Notes: a model not told the origin generated them from the letters alone. A stretch of DNA of 6,524 nucleotides from Lachnospiraceae bacterium (GCA_017412265.1 JAFPYK010000242.1:1-6524); one strand, 5' to 3'; counted from the first letter of the stretch, positions 1 to 6,355 are shown. Program-made: numbers and translations.

Positions 1-53
1 CGACATATGTCGAGTGTCAACATATTTTTGAAAAAAATTTGAAATATTTTTGA
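1..53 (-). promoter_or_regulatory. Putative leftward promoter (-35 and upstream A-tracts) with palindromic operator-like site, gene off-window
   Basis: Read on the minus strand, a perfect TTGACA lies at 20-15. It is followed within three bases by the perfect 12-bp palindrome CGACATATGTCG (12-1), which would fall in the -35/-10 spacer. Upstream of the -35 are A/T tracts, including ATATTTTTGA twice (22-31 and 44-53), 22 bp or about two helical turns apart, as in an UP element. The -10 would be beyond the window's left edge, so the promoter cannot be confirmed. The ACA-TA-TGT core resembles the TACAnnTGTA-type sites of BlaI/MecI/CopY repressors but is not an exact match. This reading is inference from layout. 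Confidence 0.4.
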
Positions 54-73
54 GGGGGAGATCAGGAGGGCAG

Positions 74-100
74 AAGAAAAGCCCGGCGGGCTGCCGGGCT
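74..100 (-). terminator. Rho-independent terminator of the HD-domain gene
   Basis: An 8-bp perfect GC-rich stem pairs 80-87 with 93-100 around a 5-nt loop. Read leftward it is followed by TTT-C-TT (79-74), a short interrupted T tract. It lies 7 bp beyond the stop codon of the leftward HD-domain gene, which is the expected place for its transcription end. Confidence 0.75.
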
Positions 101-107
101 GCGTGAA

Positions 108-683
108 TCATGCGTGTGTCTCTTCCTCCCATTCACGGAGGAAGGCTTCGAGAAATGCGTGCCGTGAGAGGGCCAGCTTCCTGCCGGCGTCGGTGTTCAT
201 GAGATCCTGAAGCAGGAGCAGTTTGTCGTGGAAGTGTTCGATGGTATCCTCCAGGGATCTTCCGTGCTCGCCCCCGAAGGCGAAGGCGCGGCCGATGCCG
301 ATCGCTCCGATGGCGTCGAGTCGGTCGGCGTCCTGGACGATCTGAGCCTCGAGGGTCTCGGGGCGCCGTCCGCGGTTCCGGCTGAAGGAGACGGAGTTGA
401 CCGCTTCGCAGATCTGCTCGATCCGGTCTGCGGGGATGCCTTCCGCGGTGAGAAATGCGCGCGCGTTCGCGTTGTTCTCGGTGGAGAAGAGCTTGTGATC
501 ATCGACGTCGTGCAGCAGGGCCGCAAGGACGACGATCTCACGGTCGCAGGAGGGCTCGAGGTCTGCCAGGCGCAGGGCGTTATGACAGACGCGGAGGGTG
601 TGGTCCGCGTCGTGGCTGCCGGCACTGTCCCGGAAGAGTTCCCGGATATAGGCGGTGGCTCGTTCGATGCGTTCTTCGTTCAT
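108..683 (-). CDS. HD-domain metal-dependent phosphohydrolase, YpgQ/YedJ-like
   Basis: This 191-residue cytoplasmic protein carries an HD-superfamily metal site: H28 in SHDADH, then H58-D59 in LAALLHDVDDHK, and D120 in VQDADRLDAIGAIG. The last motif, continuing into GRAFAFGG (132-138), is typical of the YpgQ/YedJ subgroup. Bacillus YpgQ is described as a metal-dependent nucleotide pyrophosphohydrolase acting on (d)NTPs; whether this protein shares that activity is inference. Length is close to family members (about 200-230). There is no signal peptide or membrane segment. The start was chosen at the ATG 683-681 because AAAGGAG lies 7 nt upstream (697-691) and the protein begins right before the conserved domain. 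The frame stays open far further upstream, but that part is antisense to the neighbouring acetyltransferase and is spurious. The gene is monocistronic, divergent from the CAT-like gene, and has its own terminator. Confidence 0.92.
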   Translation of the reverse strand: MNEERIERATAYIRELFRDSAGSHDADHTLRVCHNALRLADLEPSCDREIVVLAALLHDVDDHKLFSTENNANARAFLTAEGIPADRIEQICEAVNSVSFSRNRGRRPETLEAQIVQDADRLDAIGAIGIGRAFAFGGEHGRSLEDTIEHFHDKLLLLQDLMNTDAGRKLALSRHAFLEAFLREWEEETHA

Positions 684-690
684 GACGGGT

Positions 691-741
691 CTCCTTTCGT
701 GCGGGGCGGCCCCGGGAGGGCTGCCTTCAAGGATGATTATA
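691..741 (-). promoter_or_regulatory. Ribosome binding site and likely -10 element for the HD-domain gene
   Basis: On the minus strand a perfect TATAAT occupies 741-736, and AAAGGAG occupies 697-691, 7 nt before the ATG at 683. A start site near 729 would give a leader of about 45 nt. No recognisable -35 sits 16-18 bp upstream. A perfect TTGACA is present at 778-773, but 31 bp away, too far for a standard sigma-A promoter. The ribosome site is firm; the -10 is tentative. Confidence 0.45.
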
Positions 742-816
742 GCGCGGCGGGATTGAAAAAAGAAGAGAAATGTGTCAAGATGGACGGAGAAGGGCTGCCG
801 CTCGCGGTGGCACGTG

Positions 817-823
817 AAGGGAG
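817..823 (+). promoter_or_regulatory. Ribosome binding site deciding the start of the CAT-like gene
   Basis: AAGGGAG lies 10 nt upstream of ATG 834. The in-frame ATG at 825 would be only 1 nt away, and the one at 780 has no comparable site. This supports the 223-residue product. No convincing rightward promoter was found in the 150-bp divergent spacer; TTGAAA at 753-758 has only a poor -10 partner. Confidence 0.55.
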
Positions 824-833
824 AATGAGAGGC

Positions 834-1505
834 ATGGCATTTCGGAGACTGGATCTGGAAACTTACCCGAGGAGAGAGCATTTTGAGCATTTCCTGACGA
901 TGGACGACCCGTTTTTCACGGTGACGGTGCCGGTGGACCTGACGGAGTGGCAGGAGAGGCGCCGGCGGGCGGGGGCTTCGTTTTACCTGAGCCTGCAGTA
1001 TGCGATGGTGCGGGCGGCGAACCGGGTGCCGGAGCTTCGGCAGCGGATCTCGGACGGGGGCATCGTGGAATATGATTACTGCAACCCTTCGTTTACGGTG
1101 GCGGCGCCGGACGGGACTTACCGGTACTGCTACGTGAACGTGGACCAGCCATTTGCGGAGTATCTCGCGGAGGGGCGGAGGAAGCAGGAGGAGGCGATCC
1201 GGTCGGAGCACCTGACGGAAGAGGGGGACGTGCTCGGAGAGCTGTTCTTCTCGAGCACGCCGTGGTTTTCGTACACGCAGGTGCAGACGCCGCGGCCGGA
1301 TAAAGAGTTCTCGATTCCGAGCTTCGTGATCGGCAGGTATGCGGGGCAGACGGCCCTGCGCATGGTGAACGGGCAGGCACAGGCCTATGAGAAGGTGACG
1401 GTGCCGGTGAGCGTGATGGTGCATCACGCACTGGTGGACGGGCTGCATGTGGGGCAGTTCTACGGGTACCTGGAGGAGGAGCTTGCGGGGATGTTCCGCG
1501 GGTGA
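834..1505 (+). CDS. CatA-like (type A chloramphenicol acetyltransferase family) O-acetyltransferase
   Basis: The 223-residue product spans the whole CAT fold, close to the 213-220 residues usual for the family. Landmarks in order: the N-terminal YPRREHFEHF (11-20), IVEYDYCNPSFTV (77-89), TPWFSYT (142-148), in which S146 matches the CAT Ser that hydrogen-bonds the intermediate, and HHALVDGLHVG (197-207), the catalytic HHxxxDG motif with H198 as general base and D202 as its structural aspartate. All catalytic residues are present, so an active acetyl-CoA-dependent acetyltransferase is likely. CATs are cytoplasmic trimers. The sequence is well diverged from classical CatA/CatP (for example HHALVDG instead of HHAxCDG), so chloramphenicol as substrate is not assured. 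Many clostridial chromosomes carry such homologues with unknown acceptors. Base composition matches the neighbours and there is no mobile element beside it, which suggests a resident gene. It ends in its own strong terminator. Confidence 0.88.
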   Translation: MAFRRLDLETYPRREHFEHFLTMDDPFFTVTVPVDLTEWQERRRRAGASFYLSLQYAMVRAANRVPELRQRISDGGIVEYDYCNPSFTVAAPDGTYRYCYVNVDQPFAEYLAEGRRKQEEAIRSEHLTEEGDVLGELFFSSTPWFSYTQVQTPRPDKEFSIPSFVIGRYAGQTALRMVNGQAQAYEKVTVPVSVMVHHALVDGLHVGQFYGYLEEELAGMFRG

Positions 1506-1534
1506 GAATGCGGGAAAATGAGAGTCGTGCAGTG

Positions 1535-1564
1535 AGGCACCGGAGGGAATCCGGTGCCTTTTTT
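1535..1564 (+). terminator. Rho-independent terminator after the CAT-like gene
   Basis: A perfect 10-bp stem (1535-1544 with 1550-1559) encloses the 5-nt loop GGGAA and is followed directly by TTTTTT (1559-1564, the first T being also the last stem base). It sits 29 bp after the CAT-like stop codon and separates that gene from the operon downstream. Confidence 0.93.
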
Positions 1565-1584
1565 GTGTGATTTGTCTGGGAAAC

Positions 1585-1605
1585 CACCCGGGTGATTCAC
1601 GAATC
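1585..1605. repeat. Two abutting palindromes in the intergenic region
   Basis: CACCCGGGTG (1585-1594) is a perfect 10-bp palindrome. It shares its last G with GATTCACGAATC (1594-1605), an inverted repeat of 5 bp around a 2-bp centre. They lie about 90-105 bp upstream of the operon promoter. They could be binding sites for a dimeric regulator, but nothing else supports this. Confidence 0.3.
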
Positions 1606-1691
1606 GGGATATACCATACATATAAAGATTTATCGCCCGGAGGGACTCCTTAAGATTGTGTTAAAAATGATAATTCCCCGGGGGTGTCTCG

Positions 1692-1720
1692 TTGCTTTTG
1701 CCAATGCTCTGTGTTAAAAT
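1692..1720 (+). promoter_or_regulatory. Sigma-A type promoter of the transglutaminase-MBOAT-SGNH-lipoprotein operon
   Basis: TTGCTT (1692-1697) and TAAAAT (1715-1720) are separated by exactly 17 bp, and TGT directly before the -10 forms an extended -10 (TGnTAAAAT). A start near 1727 would leave a leader of about 55-60 nt before the first gene. It is the best-matching promoter in the 280-bp intergenic region. The four genes that follow are codirectional with short gaps and no visible terminator between them, so it probably serves them all. Confidence 0.65.
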
Positions 1721-1769
1721 GTCGATCGTGGGTTTTCATGGCCTGCAGGGTTTTTGAGGCAGGGATGAT

Positions 1770-1775
1770 AAGGAG
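1770..1775 (+). promoter_or_regulatory. Ribosome binding site deciding the start of the transglutaminase-like gene
   Basis: AAGGAG is followed by ATG codons at 1780 (4 nt away) and 1786 (10 nt away), both in frame. Both are usable. 1786 is preferred because 4 nt is short for a clostridial-style site. The choice changes only two residues. Upstream in-frame ATGs (1684, 1765) lack such a site, and 1684 lies inside the promoter. Confidence 0.7.
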
Positions 1776-1785
1776 TAGAATGGCG

Positions 1786-3132
1786 ATGGAAACAAGTGTC
1801 AGTTATATTCTGCGTTCGCGGAAAAACGCAGAACGGCGCAGAAGAAGGAGACGTAAGCTGATCCTGCGGTGGACGCTGGTGCTCAGCGTGACGGCGGTCC
1901 TGATCTTCCTGATCACGCAGATCGTGACGGCGGTCCTGTTCTTCGGAAATGTGCGCGCGAAGGTGGCGCTGGAGGCGGGCGGGCCCGTGCCGGCGGCAGA
2001 GGAATTTCTCCGGAGGCCTTCGACGAAGGTACAGTGTCTGACGGACCTGTCGCAGATCGACAGCAAGACGCCGGGCACAGTGAAGGTGGTGTTTAAGCGC
2101 GGGCTTCTTAAGAAGTCTTCGGCGCTTGAGATAAAGGATACGACGGCTCCTGCGCTGAAGGTGCAGGATGTGACGAGAGCCCTCGGGCAGACGGTGCAGG
2201 CAGAGGATTTTGTAGTGTCTGCGGAGGATATCTCGGAGGTGAAGGTTTCGTTTGCGGCGAAGCCGGACTTCTCCCGGGAGGGAGAGCAGACGGTGAAGAT
2301 CACCGCGGCGGACGCGTCGGGCAACCGCGCGGAGGCGGAGGCGAAGCTTCAGCTGGTGGGAGATACCGAGGCGCCGGTGATTACCGGGGCGAAGGACATG
2401 ATCGTCGAGGTGGGAGAGTCTATCTCCTATAAGGCGGACATCACGGTGACGGATGATAAGGATCCGGCGCCGAAGCTTGAGGTGGATAACTCTGCGGTGG
2501 ATCCGGATAAGCCGGGCACCTATGAGGTGACGTACAAGGCGACGGACGCTGCCGGCAATTCTTCCAGCGTGACCGTGAAGGTGACGGTGAAGGAGAAGGA
2601 GAAGGAGCCCGAGGACGCCGCGAAGGCGAAGATGAACCAGCTCGCGGACGGGATCCTTAAGAAGATCCTGAAGGATGAGATGAGCCAGATCGAGAAGGCA
2701 TTTGCGATCTGGCGCTGGGTGCGGCTGAATGTGCCGTGGATCGGCGGCAATGTGGAGCACGACCCGGTGGACCAGGCCATCAAGGGGCTGTCGGGGCACA
2801 GCGGGGACTGTTATACGGATACCTGCGCCTGCCAGGCACTGCTGGAGCGGGCCGGGTTCGAGTGCAAGTTCATGCAGCGCTCACCGGGCATCGGCTATCA
2901 TTACTGGCTGATGGTCAAGATCGGCGATGACTGGTATCATATGGATCCGGCGCCGATCTATATCAAGACATTTATATGCTTCCTGGGGACGGACGACCAG
3001 CTTCAGTGGTTCACCGATACCCAGAGGCCGAATTACTATACACACGATACGGAGGGGCTTCCGAAGACGCCGAAGGAGCCGGCGGCGAAGGCAGTCTATA
3101 AGGACGGCGATTATCAGCTGGTCCTTCCGTAA
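1786..3132 (+). CDS. Membrane-anchored Ig-like/transglutaminase-domain protein
   Basis: The 448-residue product begins with a short cytoplasmic tail containing seven consecutive arginines (17-23), then one transmembrane segment (about 28-53), giving a type II anchor with the rest outside the cell. Extracellular Ig-like modules follow: a partial one at about 85-118, one at about 119-192 (starts DTTAP, ends with TAADASGN) and one at about 193-268 (starts DTEAP, ends with KATDAAGN), like the HYR/DUF5011 repeats of Gram-positive surface proteins. A charged linker (269-280) leads to a transglutaminase-like domain (about 283-410). Its papain-like triad looks complete: C342 in SGDCYTDTCA, H372 in GYHYWL, D387 in WYHMDP. 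The reaction could be cross-linking, proteolysis or another acyl transfer; the sequence cannot decide. It is the first gene of the operon, 42 bp before the MBOAT gene, which suggests a role on the polymer or surface modified by that system. Confidence 0.9.
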   Translation: METSVSYILRSRKNAERRRRRRRKLILRWTLVLSVTAVLIFLITQIVTAVLFFGNVRAKVALEAGGPVPAAEEFLRRPSTKVQCLTDLSQIDSKTPGTVKVVFKRGLLKKSSALEIKDTTAPALKVQDVTRALGQTVQAEDFVVSAEDISEVKVSFAAKPDFSREGEQTVKITAADASGNRAEAEAKLQLVGDTEAPVITGAKDMIVEVGESISYKADITVTDDKDPAPKLEVDNSAVDPDKPGTYEVTYKATDAAGNSSSVTVKVTVKEKEKEPEDAAKAKMNQLADGILKKILKDEMSQIEKAFAIWRWVRLNVPWIGGNVEHDPVDQAIKGLSGHSGDCYTDTCACQALLERAGFECKFMQRSPGIGYHYWLMVKIGDDWYHMDPAPIYIKTFICFLGTDDQLQWFTDTQRPNYYTHDTEGLPKTPKEPAAKAVYKDGDYQLVLP

Positions 3133-3174
3133 GCCCGGGGATTCGCCGGACGGCAACTGTTGACGGGTGGGGTT

Positions 3175-4752
3175 ATGTCTTTTATTTCGATTGGATTTTT
3201 TGCGTTTTTTGCAGCGCTTCTGCTGCTGTATTATCTGGTGCCGCGGCGGTTTCAGTGGATGCTGCTGCTCGCTGCGAGCATCGCTTTCTACGCGTCTTTC
3301 GGGTTGAAATACCTGATCTATCTGGGCGTGACGGCGGTGAGCACCTGGGCGGCCGGTGTGCGGATGGACGATCTGTACCGGGCGCAGGACGCTTATCTGA
3401 AGGAGCATAAGCAGGAGATGAGCCGGGAGGAGAGGAAGGCCTATAAGGCCCGTGTCTCCGGCCGCGCGAAGGGTGTGCTGGTGCTCTGCCTGCTGCTCAA
3501 TCTCGGGATCCTTGCGGTCATCAAGTATACGAATTTCGCACTGGAGAATGTGAATGCGATCTTCCGGACGGACCTCGCTTATGTGAAGTTCGCCCTGCCG
3601 ATCGGCATCTCATTTTACATGTTCCAGAGCCTTGGCTATGCGATCGACGTATACCGGAGGAAGTATCCGGCGGAGCGCAATCTCGCGAAGACGGCACTCT
3701 TCACGTCGTTCTTCCCGCAGCTGATCCAGGGACCGATCAGCCGTTTTGACGAGCTGTCGCAGTCCCTCTTCGCGGAGCATGCATTTGACGGGCGGGAGGT
3801 GACCTTCGGCCTGTGGCGGGTGCTCTGGGGAATGTTTAAGAAGCTGGTGATCGCGGACCGGCTGGCGCCTGCGGTGGCGGCGCTGACCGCGGCGGACGCT
3901 TCGTACTCCGGGGTGTTCGTGCTGGCGACGATTCTGTTCTACGCGCTGCAGATCTACGGGGACTTTACGGGAGGCATCGATATCACCATCGGCCTGGCGC
4001 AGATGCTGGGCGTGAAGGTGGCGGAGAACTTCAACCGGCCGTTTTTATCGAAAAATATAGCGGAGTACTGGAGACGCTGGCATATCACGATGGGAACGTG
4101 GTTCCGCGACTATATCTTCTACAGCATGTCAGTGAGCCCGAAGATGCTGAAGTTCTCCAAATGGGCGAAGAACAGGATCCATCCGGAGGTCGGCAAGCGG
4201 CTGCCGGTGTATCTCTCGACGATTACGGTGTGGCTGGCGACGGGCCTGTGGCACGGGGCGGCCTGGCATTTCATCGTCTGGGGGATGGTCAACTGCGTGA
4301 TCCTGCTCATTTCCCAGGAGCTTGCCCCGGTCTACCGGAAGTTCCACGCGCGCTTTGCCTGGTCGAACACGAAGGGCTGGGAGATCTTCATGGTTATCCG
4401 GACCTTCTGGATGATGGGCATGATCCGTGTGCTGGACGTGTATCACACGCCTGGGTTCTGGGCGAGACAGATCGCGAGTATCTTCACTACGGGCAACTGG
4501 GGAGCACTCTTTGACGGGAGTTTCTTAAAGCTGGGGCTTGACGCCGCGGATTACCTGGTGGTGCTTGTCGGAAGCCTGGTGATGCTTGCGGTGAGTCTCG
4601 CGAAGGGCAAAGGCCCGGTGCGGGAGCAGCTGGCGGCAAAGCCCGCCGTGGTGCGTTACGGGCTGATCTGGCTGCTGATCGCCGCGACGGTGATCTTCGG
4701 GGCATACGGGATCGGCTACGACGCGGCACAGTTTATCTATGTCCAGTTCTAA
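3175..4752 (+). CDS. MBOAT-family membrane O-acyltransferase (AlgI/DltB-like)
   Basis: This 525-residue polytopic membrane protein has the usual AlgI length (about 500-520) and many hydrophobic segments, with one long hydrophilic stretch at about 65-99. Family signatures appear in order: PIGISFYMFQSLGY (142-155), FFPQLIQGPISR (179-190), ALQIYGDFTGGIDI (257-270), ENFNRPF (284-290), YWRRWHITMGTWFRDY (298-313, conserved H303) and TGLWHGAAWHFIVWG (356-370), where H360 is the presumed catalytic histidine. MBOATs of this branch take an acyl group, usually acetyl, from a cytoplasmic donor and pass it to the outer face for polysaccharide or teichoic-acid modification. The following SGNH gene, 12 bp away, supports this. 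The start at ATG 3175 has only a weak GGGTGGGG site. An upstream in-frame TTG (3160) has none and is rejected. The acceptor polymer and the acyl type are unknown. Confidence 0.95.
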   Translation: MSFISIGFFAFFAALLLLYYLVPRRFQWMLLLAASIAFYASFGLKYLIYLGVTAVSTWAAGVRMDDLYRAQDAYLKEHKQEMSREERKAYKARVSGRAKGVLVLCLLLNLGILAVIKYTNFALENVNAIFRTDLAYVKFALPIGISFYMFQSLGYAIDVYRRKYPAERNLAKTALFTSFFPQLIQGPISRFDELSQSLFAEHAFDGREVTFGLWRVLWGMFKKLVIADRLAPAVAALTAADASYSGVFVLATILFYALQIYGDFTGGIDITIGLAQMLGVKVAENFNRPFLSKNIAEYWRRWHITMGTWFRDYIFYSMSVSPKMLKFSKWAKNRIHPEVGKRLPVYLSTITVWLATGLWHGAAWHFIVWGMVNCVILLISQELAPVYRKFHARFAWSNTKGWEIFMVIRTFWMMGMIRVLDVYHTPGFWARQIASIFTTGNWGALFDGSFLKLGLDAADYLVVLVGSLVMLAVSLAKGKGPVREQLAAKPAVVRYGLIWLLIAATVIFGAYGIGYDAAQFIYVQF

Positions 4753-4760
4753 GGGGGTGA
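4751..4760 (+). promoter_or_regulatory. Ribosome binding site of the SGNH-fold gene, overlapping the MBOAT stop
   Basis: AAGGGGGTGA overlaps the last two bases of the MBOAT TAA (4750-4752) and ends 4 nt before ATG 4765. The overlap suggests coupled translation of the two partners. Confidence 0.65.
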
Positions 4761-4764
4761 GCAG

Positions 4765-5817
4765 ATGAAGAAAGTGATCAGATGTCTCGTCCTGGTTCTG
4801 GGACTGGCTGCCAGCCTGTGGCTGCTTCAGCGGCTCACGATGCCCAAATACATTCACGAGAATGAAGAGGGCGTGCTGGCGGGTGAATATTATGCGAATT
4901 CCGGGGACAATGACGTGCTCTTCCTCGGCGACTGCGAGGTGTACTCGAACTTCTCGCCGGTGAAGCTCTGGGAGGAGTACGGGATCACCAGTGTGATCCG
5001 GGGAACGCCTCAGCAGCTGATCTGGCAGTCTTACGCGATGCTTCAGGACACCCTGCTTCACGAGGTGCCGAAGGTCGTGGTCTTCAACGTCTATTCGATG
5101 CGGTATGACAAGTCGGAGAGCGAGGCCTACAACCGGCTGGCGCTTGACGGGATGCACTGGTCGAAGGCGAAGGCGGAGGGGATCCGCGCTTCGATGGAGG
5201 AGAAGGAGACATTTGCAAGCTATGTCTTCCCGCTGCTGAGGTTCCACTCGCGCTGGAAGGAGCTTGGGGCGGATGATCTGCGGTATATGTTCCGGTCGGA
5301 GCAGCTCTCGCATAACGGGTATGTGATGCGGGTGGATACGAAGCCCGTGACGGTGATTCCGGATCCGATCCCGCTTCCGGATTATACGTATCCGGAGCGC
5401 GACTGGGAGTACCTGGACAAGATCCGGGACTGCTGCAAGGAGCACGGGATCACGCTGATCCTGATCAAGTCGCCTTCCTGCTATCCGCACTGGTTCGAGC
5501 AGTGGGATCAGCAGATCGCGGACTACGCGAAGGAAAATGACCTGATCTATGTGAATTTCCTGGCGCACCAGGAGGAGACCGGGATCGATTACCAGACGGA
5601 TACCTTTGACGCGGGGCAGCACCTGAATCTGTCCGGGGCGGAGAAGGCCAGCGCCTGGTTCGGAAAGATCCTGAAGGAGCAGCCGGGGGTCTCGGACCGC
5701 AGAGGGGACGAGGCGCTTGCGGCGGCCTGGGAGAAGAAAATGGAGTTTTACGAGGCCATGAAGGCTTCGCAGATGAAGCAGCTGGAGGAGACCGGAGAGG
5801 TCCACAGCTATCGTTAA
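4765..5817 (+). CDS. SGNH-fold (DltD/AlgJ-like) membrane-anchored protein with GDC in block I
   Basis: The 350-residue product has an N-terminal membrane anchor (about 4-22) and an extracellular SGNH-like domain. Block I reads FLGDCEVYSNFSP (53-65), so C57 stands where SGNH enzymes have the serine nucleophile. G80 (RGTPQQ) fits block II and N108 (VVFNVYS) block III. The C-terminal block is FDAGQHLNLSGAEK (281-294), with H286 as the likely catalytic histidine and D282 four residues before it, instead of the classical DxxH spacing. A charged helical tail follows (about 311-345). DltD/AlgJ-type partners complete acyl transfer started by an adjacent MBOAT, and the gene order here matches. Whether the cysteine is a working nucleophile or the protein is a non-catalytic binder is open. 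The GDCEVY-type motif is, from memory, recurrent in Lachnospiraceae proteins, so it is probably not a sequencing error. Confidence 0.88.
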   Translation: MKKVIRCLVLVLGLAASLWLLQRLTMPKYIHENEEGVLAGEYYANSGDNDVLFLGDCEVYSNFSPVKLWEEYGITSVIRGTPQQLIWQSYAMLQDTLLHEVPKVVVFNVYSMRYDKSESEAYNRLALDGMHWSKAKAEGIRASMEEKETFASYVFPLLRFHSRWKELGADDLRYMFRSEQLSHNGYVMRVDTKPVTVIPDPIPLPDYTYPERDWEYLDKIRDCCKEHGITLILIKSPSCYPHWFEQWDQQIADYAKENDLIYVNFLAHQEETGIDYQTDTFDAGQHLNLSGAEKASAWFGKILKEQPGVSDRRGDEALAAAWEKKMEFYEAMKASQMKQLEETGEVHSYR

Positions 5818-5833
5818 AGGATGGGAGGATTAT

Positions 5834-6355
5834 ATGATGAAAAGGAATGTTTTACTTGTGATGCTGATTGCCGCGGTGATGGTCCTGGCGGCCTGCGGCG
5901 GGAGCGACAAGAAGGAAGATACGACGACGAAGGCTCCGGAGACCACGACCAAAGAGGCGGCCGAGGAGGGATTTTATTTCCAGAAGGGCGACGTGAAGAT
6001 CGTCATGAATGAGCCGGCGAAGGCTGTGATCGAGGCTCTGGGCGAGTACAAGAGCACGTATGAGGCGCCGAGCTGCGCGTTTGACGGGACGGATATCGTC
6101 TATGCGTACGCGGGCTATGAGGTGCTGGCTTACGCGGTCGACGGCGAGGAGAAGATCAGCGGCGTGGTGCTGCGGGACGATACCGTGGAGACGCCGGAGG
6201 GGATCTGCATCGGCTCGGACCGGGAAGCGGTCGCGAAGGCTTACGGCGAGGTGACCGCGGATGCCGGAAGTGTGACATTCACGAAGGGCAATTGCGACCT
6301 GCTGATCATCTTCACGGATGACAAGGTGTCTTCGATCCAGTATATCGCGAAGTAA
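5834..6355 (+). CDS. Small surface lipoprotein of unknown function, last gene of the operon
   Basis: The 173-residue precursor has a lipoprotein signal: basic start MMKRN, hydrophobic 6-20, and the lipobox LAAC (18-21), so C21 would be lipidated after signal peptidase II cleavage. A Thr/Lys/Glu linker with TTT runs (about 22-45) is followed by a compact domain (46-173). The domain seems to hold two similar halves: one from VKIVMNEPAKAVIEALGE (54-71), the other from ICIGSDREAVAKAYGE (124-139) to the end strand DDKVSSIQY (162-170). The pattern of strand, helix with AV..A.G, then strands recalls the BLIP/SmpA-type fold; this is inference. Three cysteines (81, 125, 154) remain in the mature part. 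GGGAGG (5823-5828) precedes ATG 5834 by 5 nt; the ATG at 5837 is possible too. The gene starts 16 bp after the SGNH stop. No enzymatic motif is seen. A binding or assembly role for the acylation system is plausible only by context. Confidence 0.88.
   Translation: MMKRNVLLVMLIAAVMVLAACGGSDKKEDTTTKAPETTTKEAAEEGFYFQKGDVKIVMNEPAKAVIEALGEYKSTYEAPSCAFDGTDIVYAYAGYEVLAYAVDGEEKISGVVLRDDTVETPEGICIGSDREAVAKAYGEVTADAGSVTFTKGNCDLLIIFTDDKVSSIQYIAK

Noticed and set aside
1..12. LexA (SOS) box
   Set aside because: CGACATATGTCG resembles the Bacillus site CGAACATATGTTCG but lacks one base in each arm, so the half-site spacing is wrong.
736..778. Perfect TTGACA and perfect TATAAT on the minus strand as one promoter
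   Set aside because: The two boxes are 31 bp apart, far beyond the usual 16-19 bp. Only the -10 is kept, as tentative.
228..833. Rightward open frame extending the CAT-like protein by about 200 residues at its N terminus
   Set aside because: It is antisense to the HD-domain gene, and the CAT fold begins at MAFRRLDLETYPRREHF with a ribosome site just upstream. CATs have no such extension.
684..1448. Long leftward open frame continuing upstream of the HD-domain gene, across the CAT-like gene
   Set aside because: The stretch is arginine/histidine/proline-rich, has no recognisable domain and is exactly antisense to a clear CAT family gene. A good ribosome site marks the real HD start at 683.
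1714..2799. Long leftward frame antisense to the transglutaminase-like gene
   Set aside because: Its composition is dominated by Arg, His and Leu, as expected from the complement of GC-rich coding DNA. The opposite strand encodes clear domains.
4525..5805. Long leftward frame antisense to the SGNH gene
   Set aside because: It has no recognisable domain, is antisense to a gene with SGNH block motifs, and spans the MBOAT/SGNH junction.
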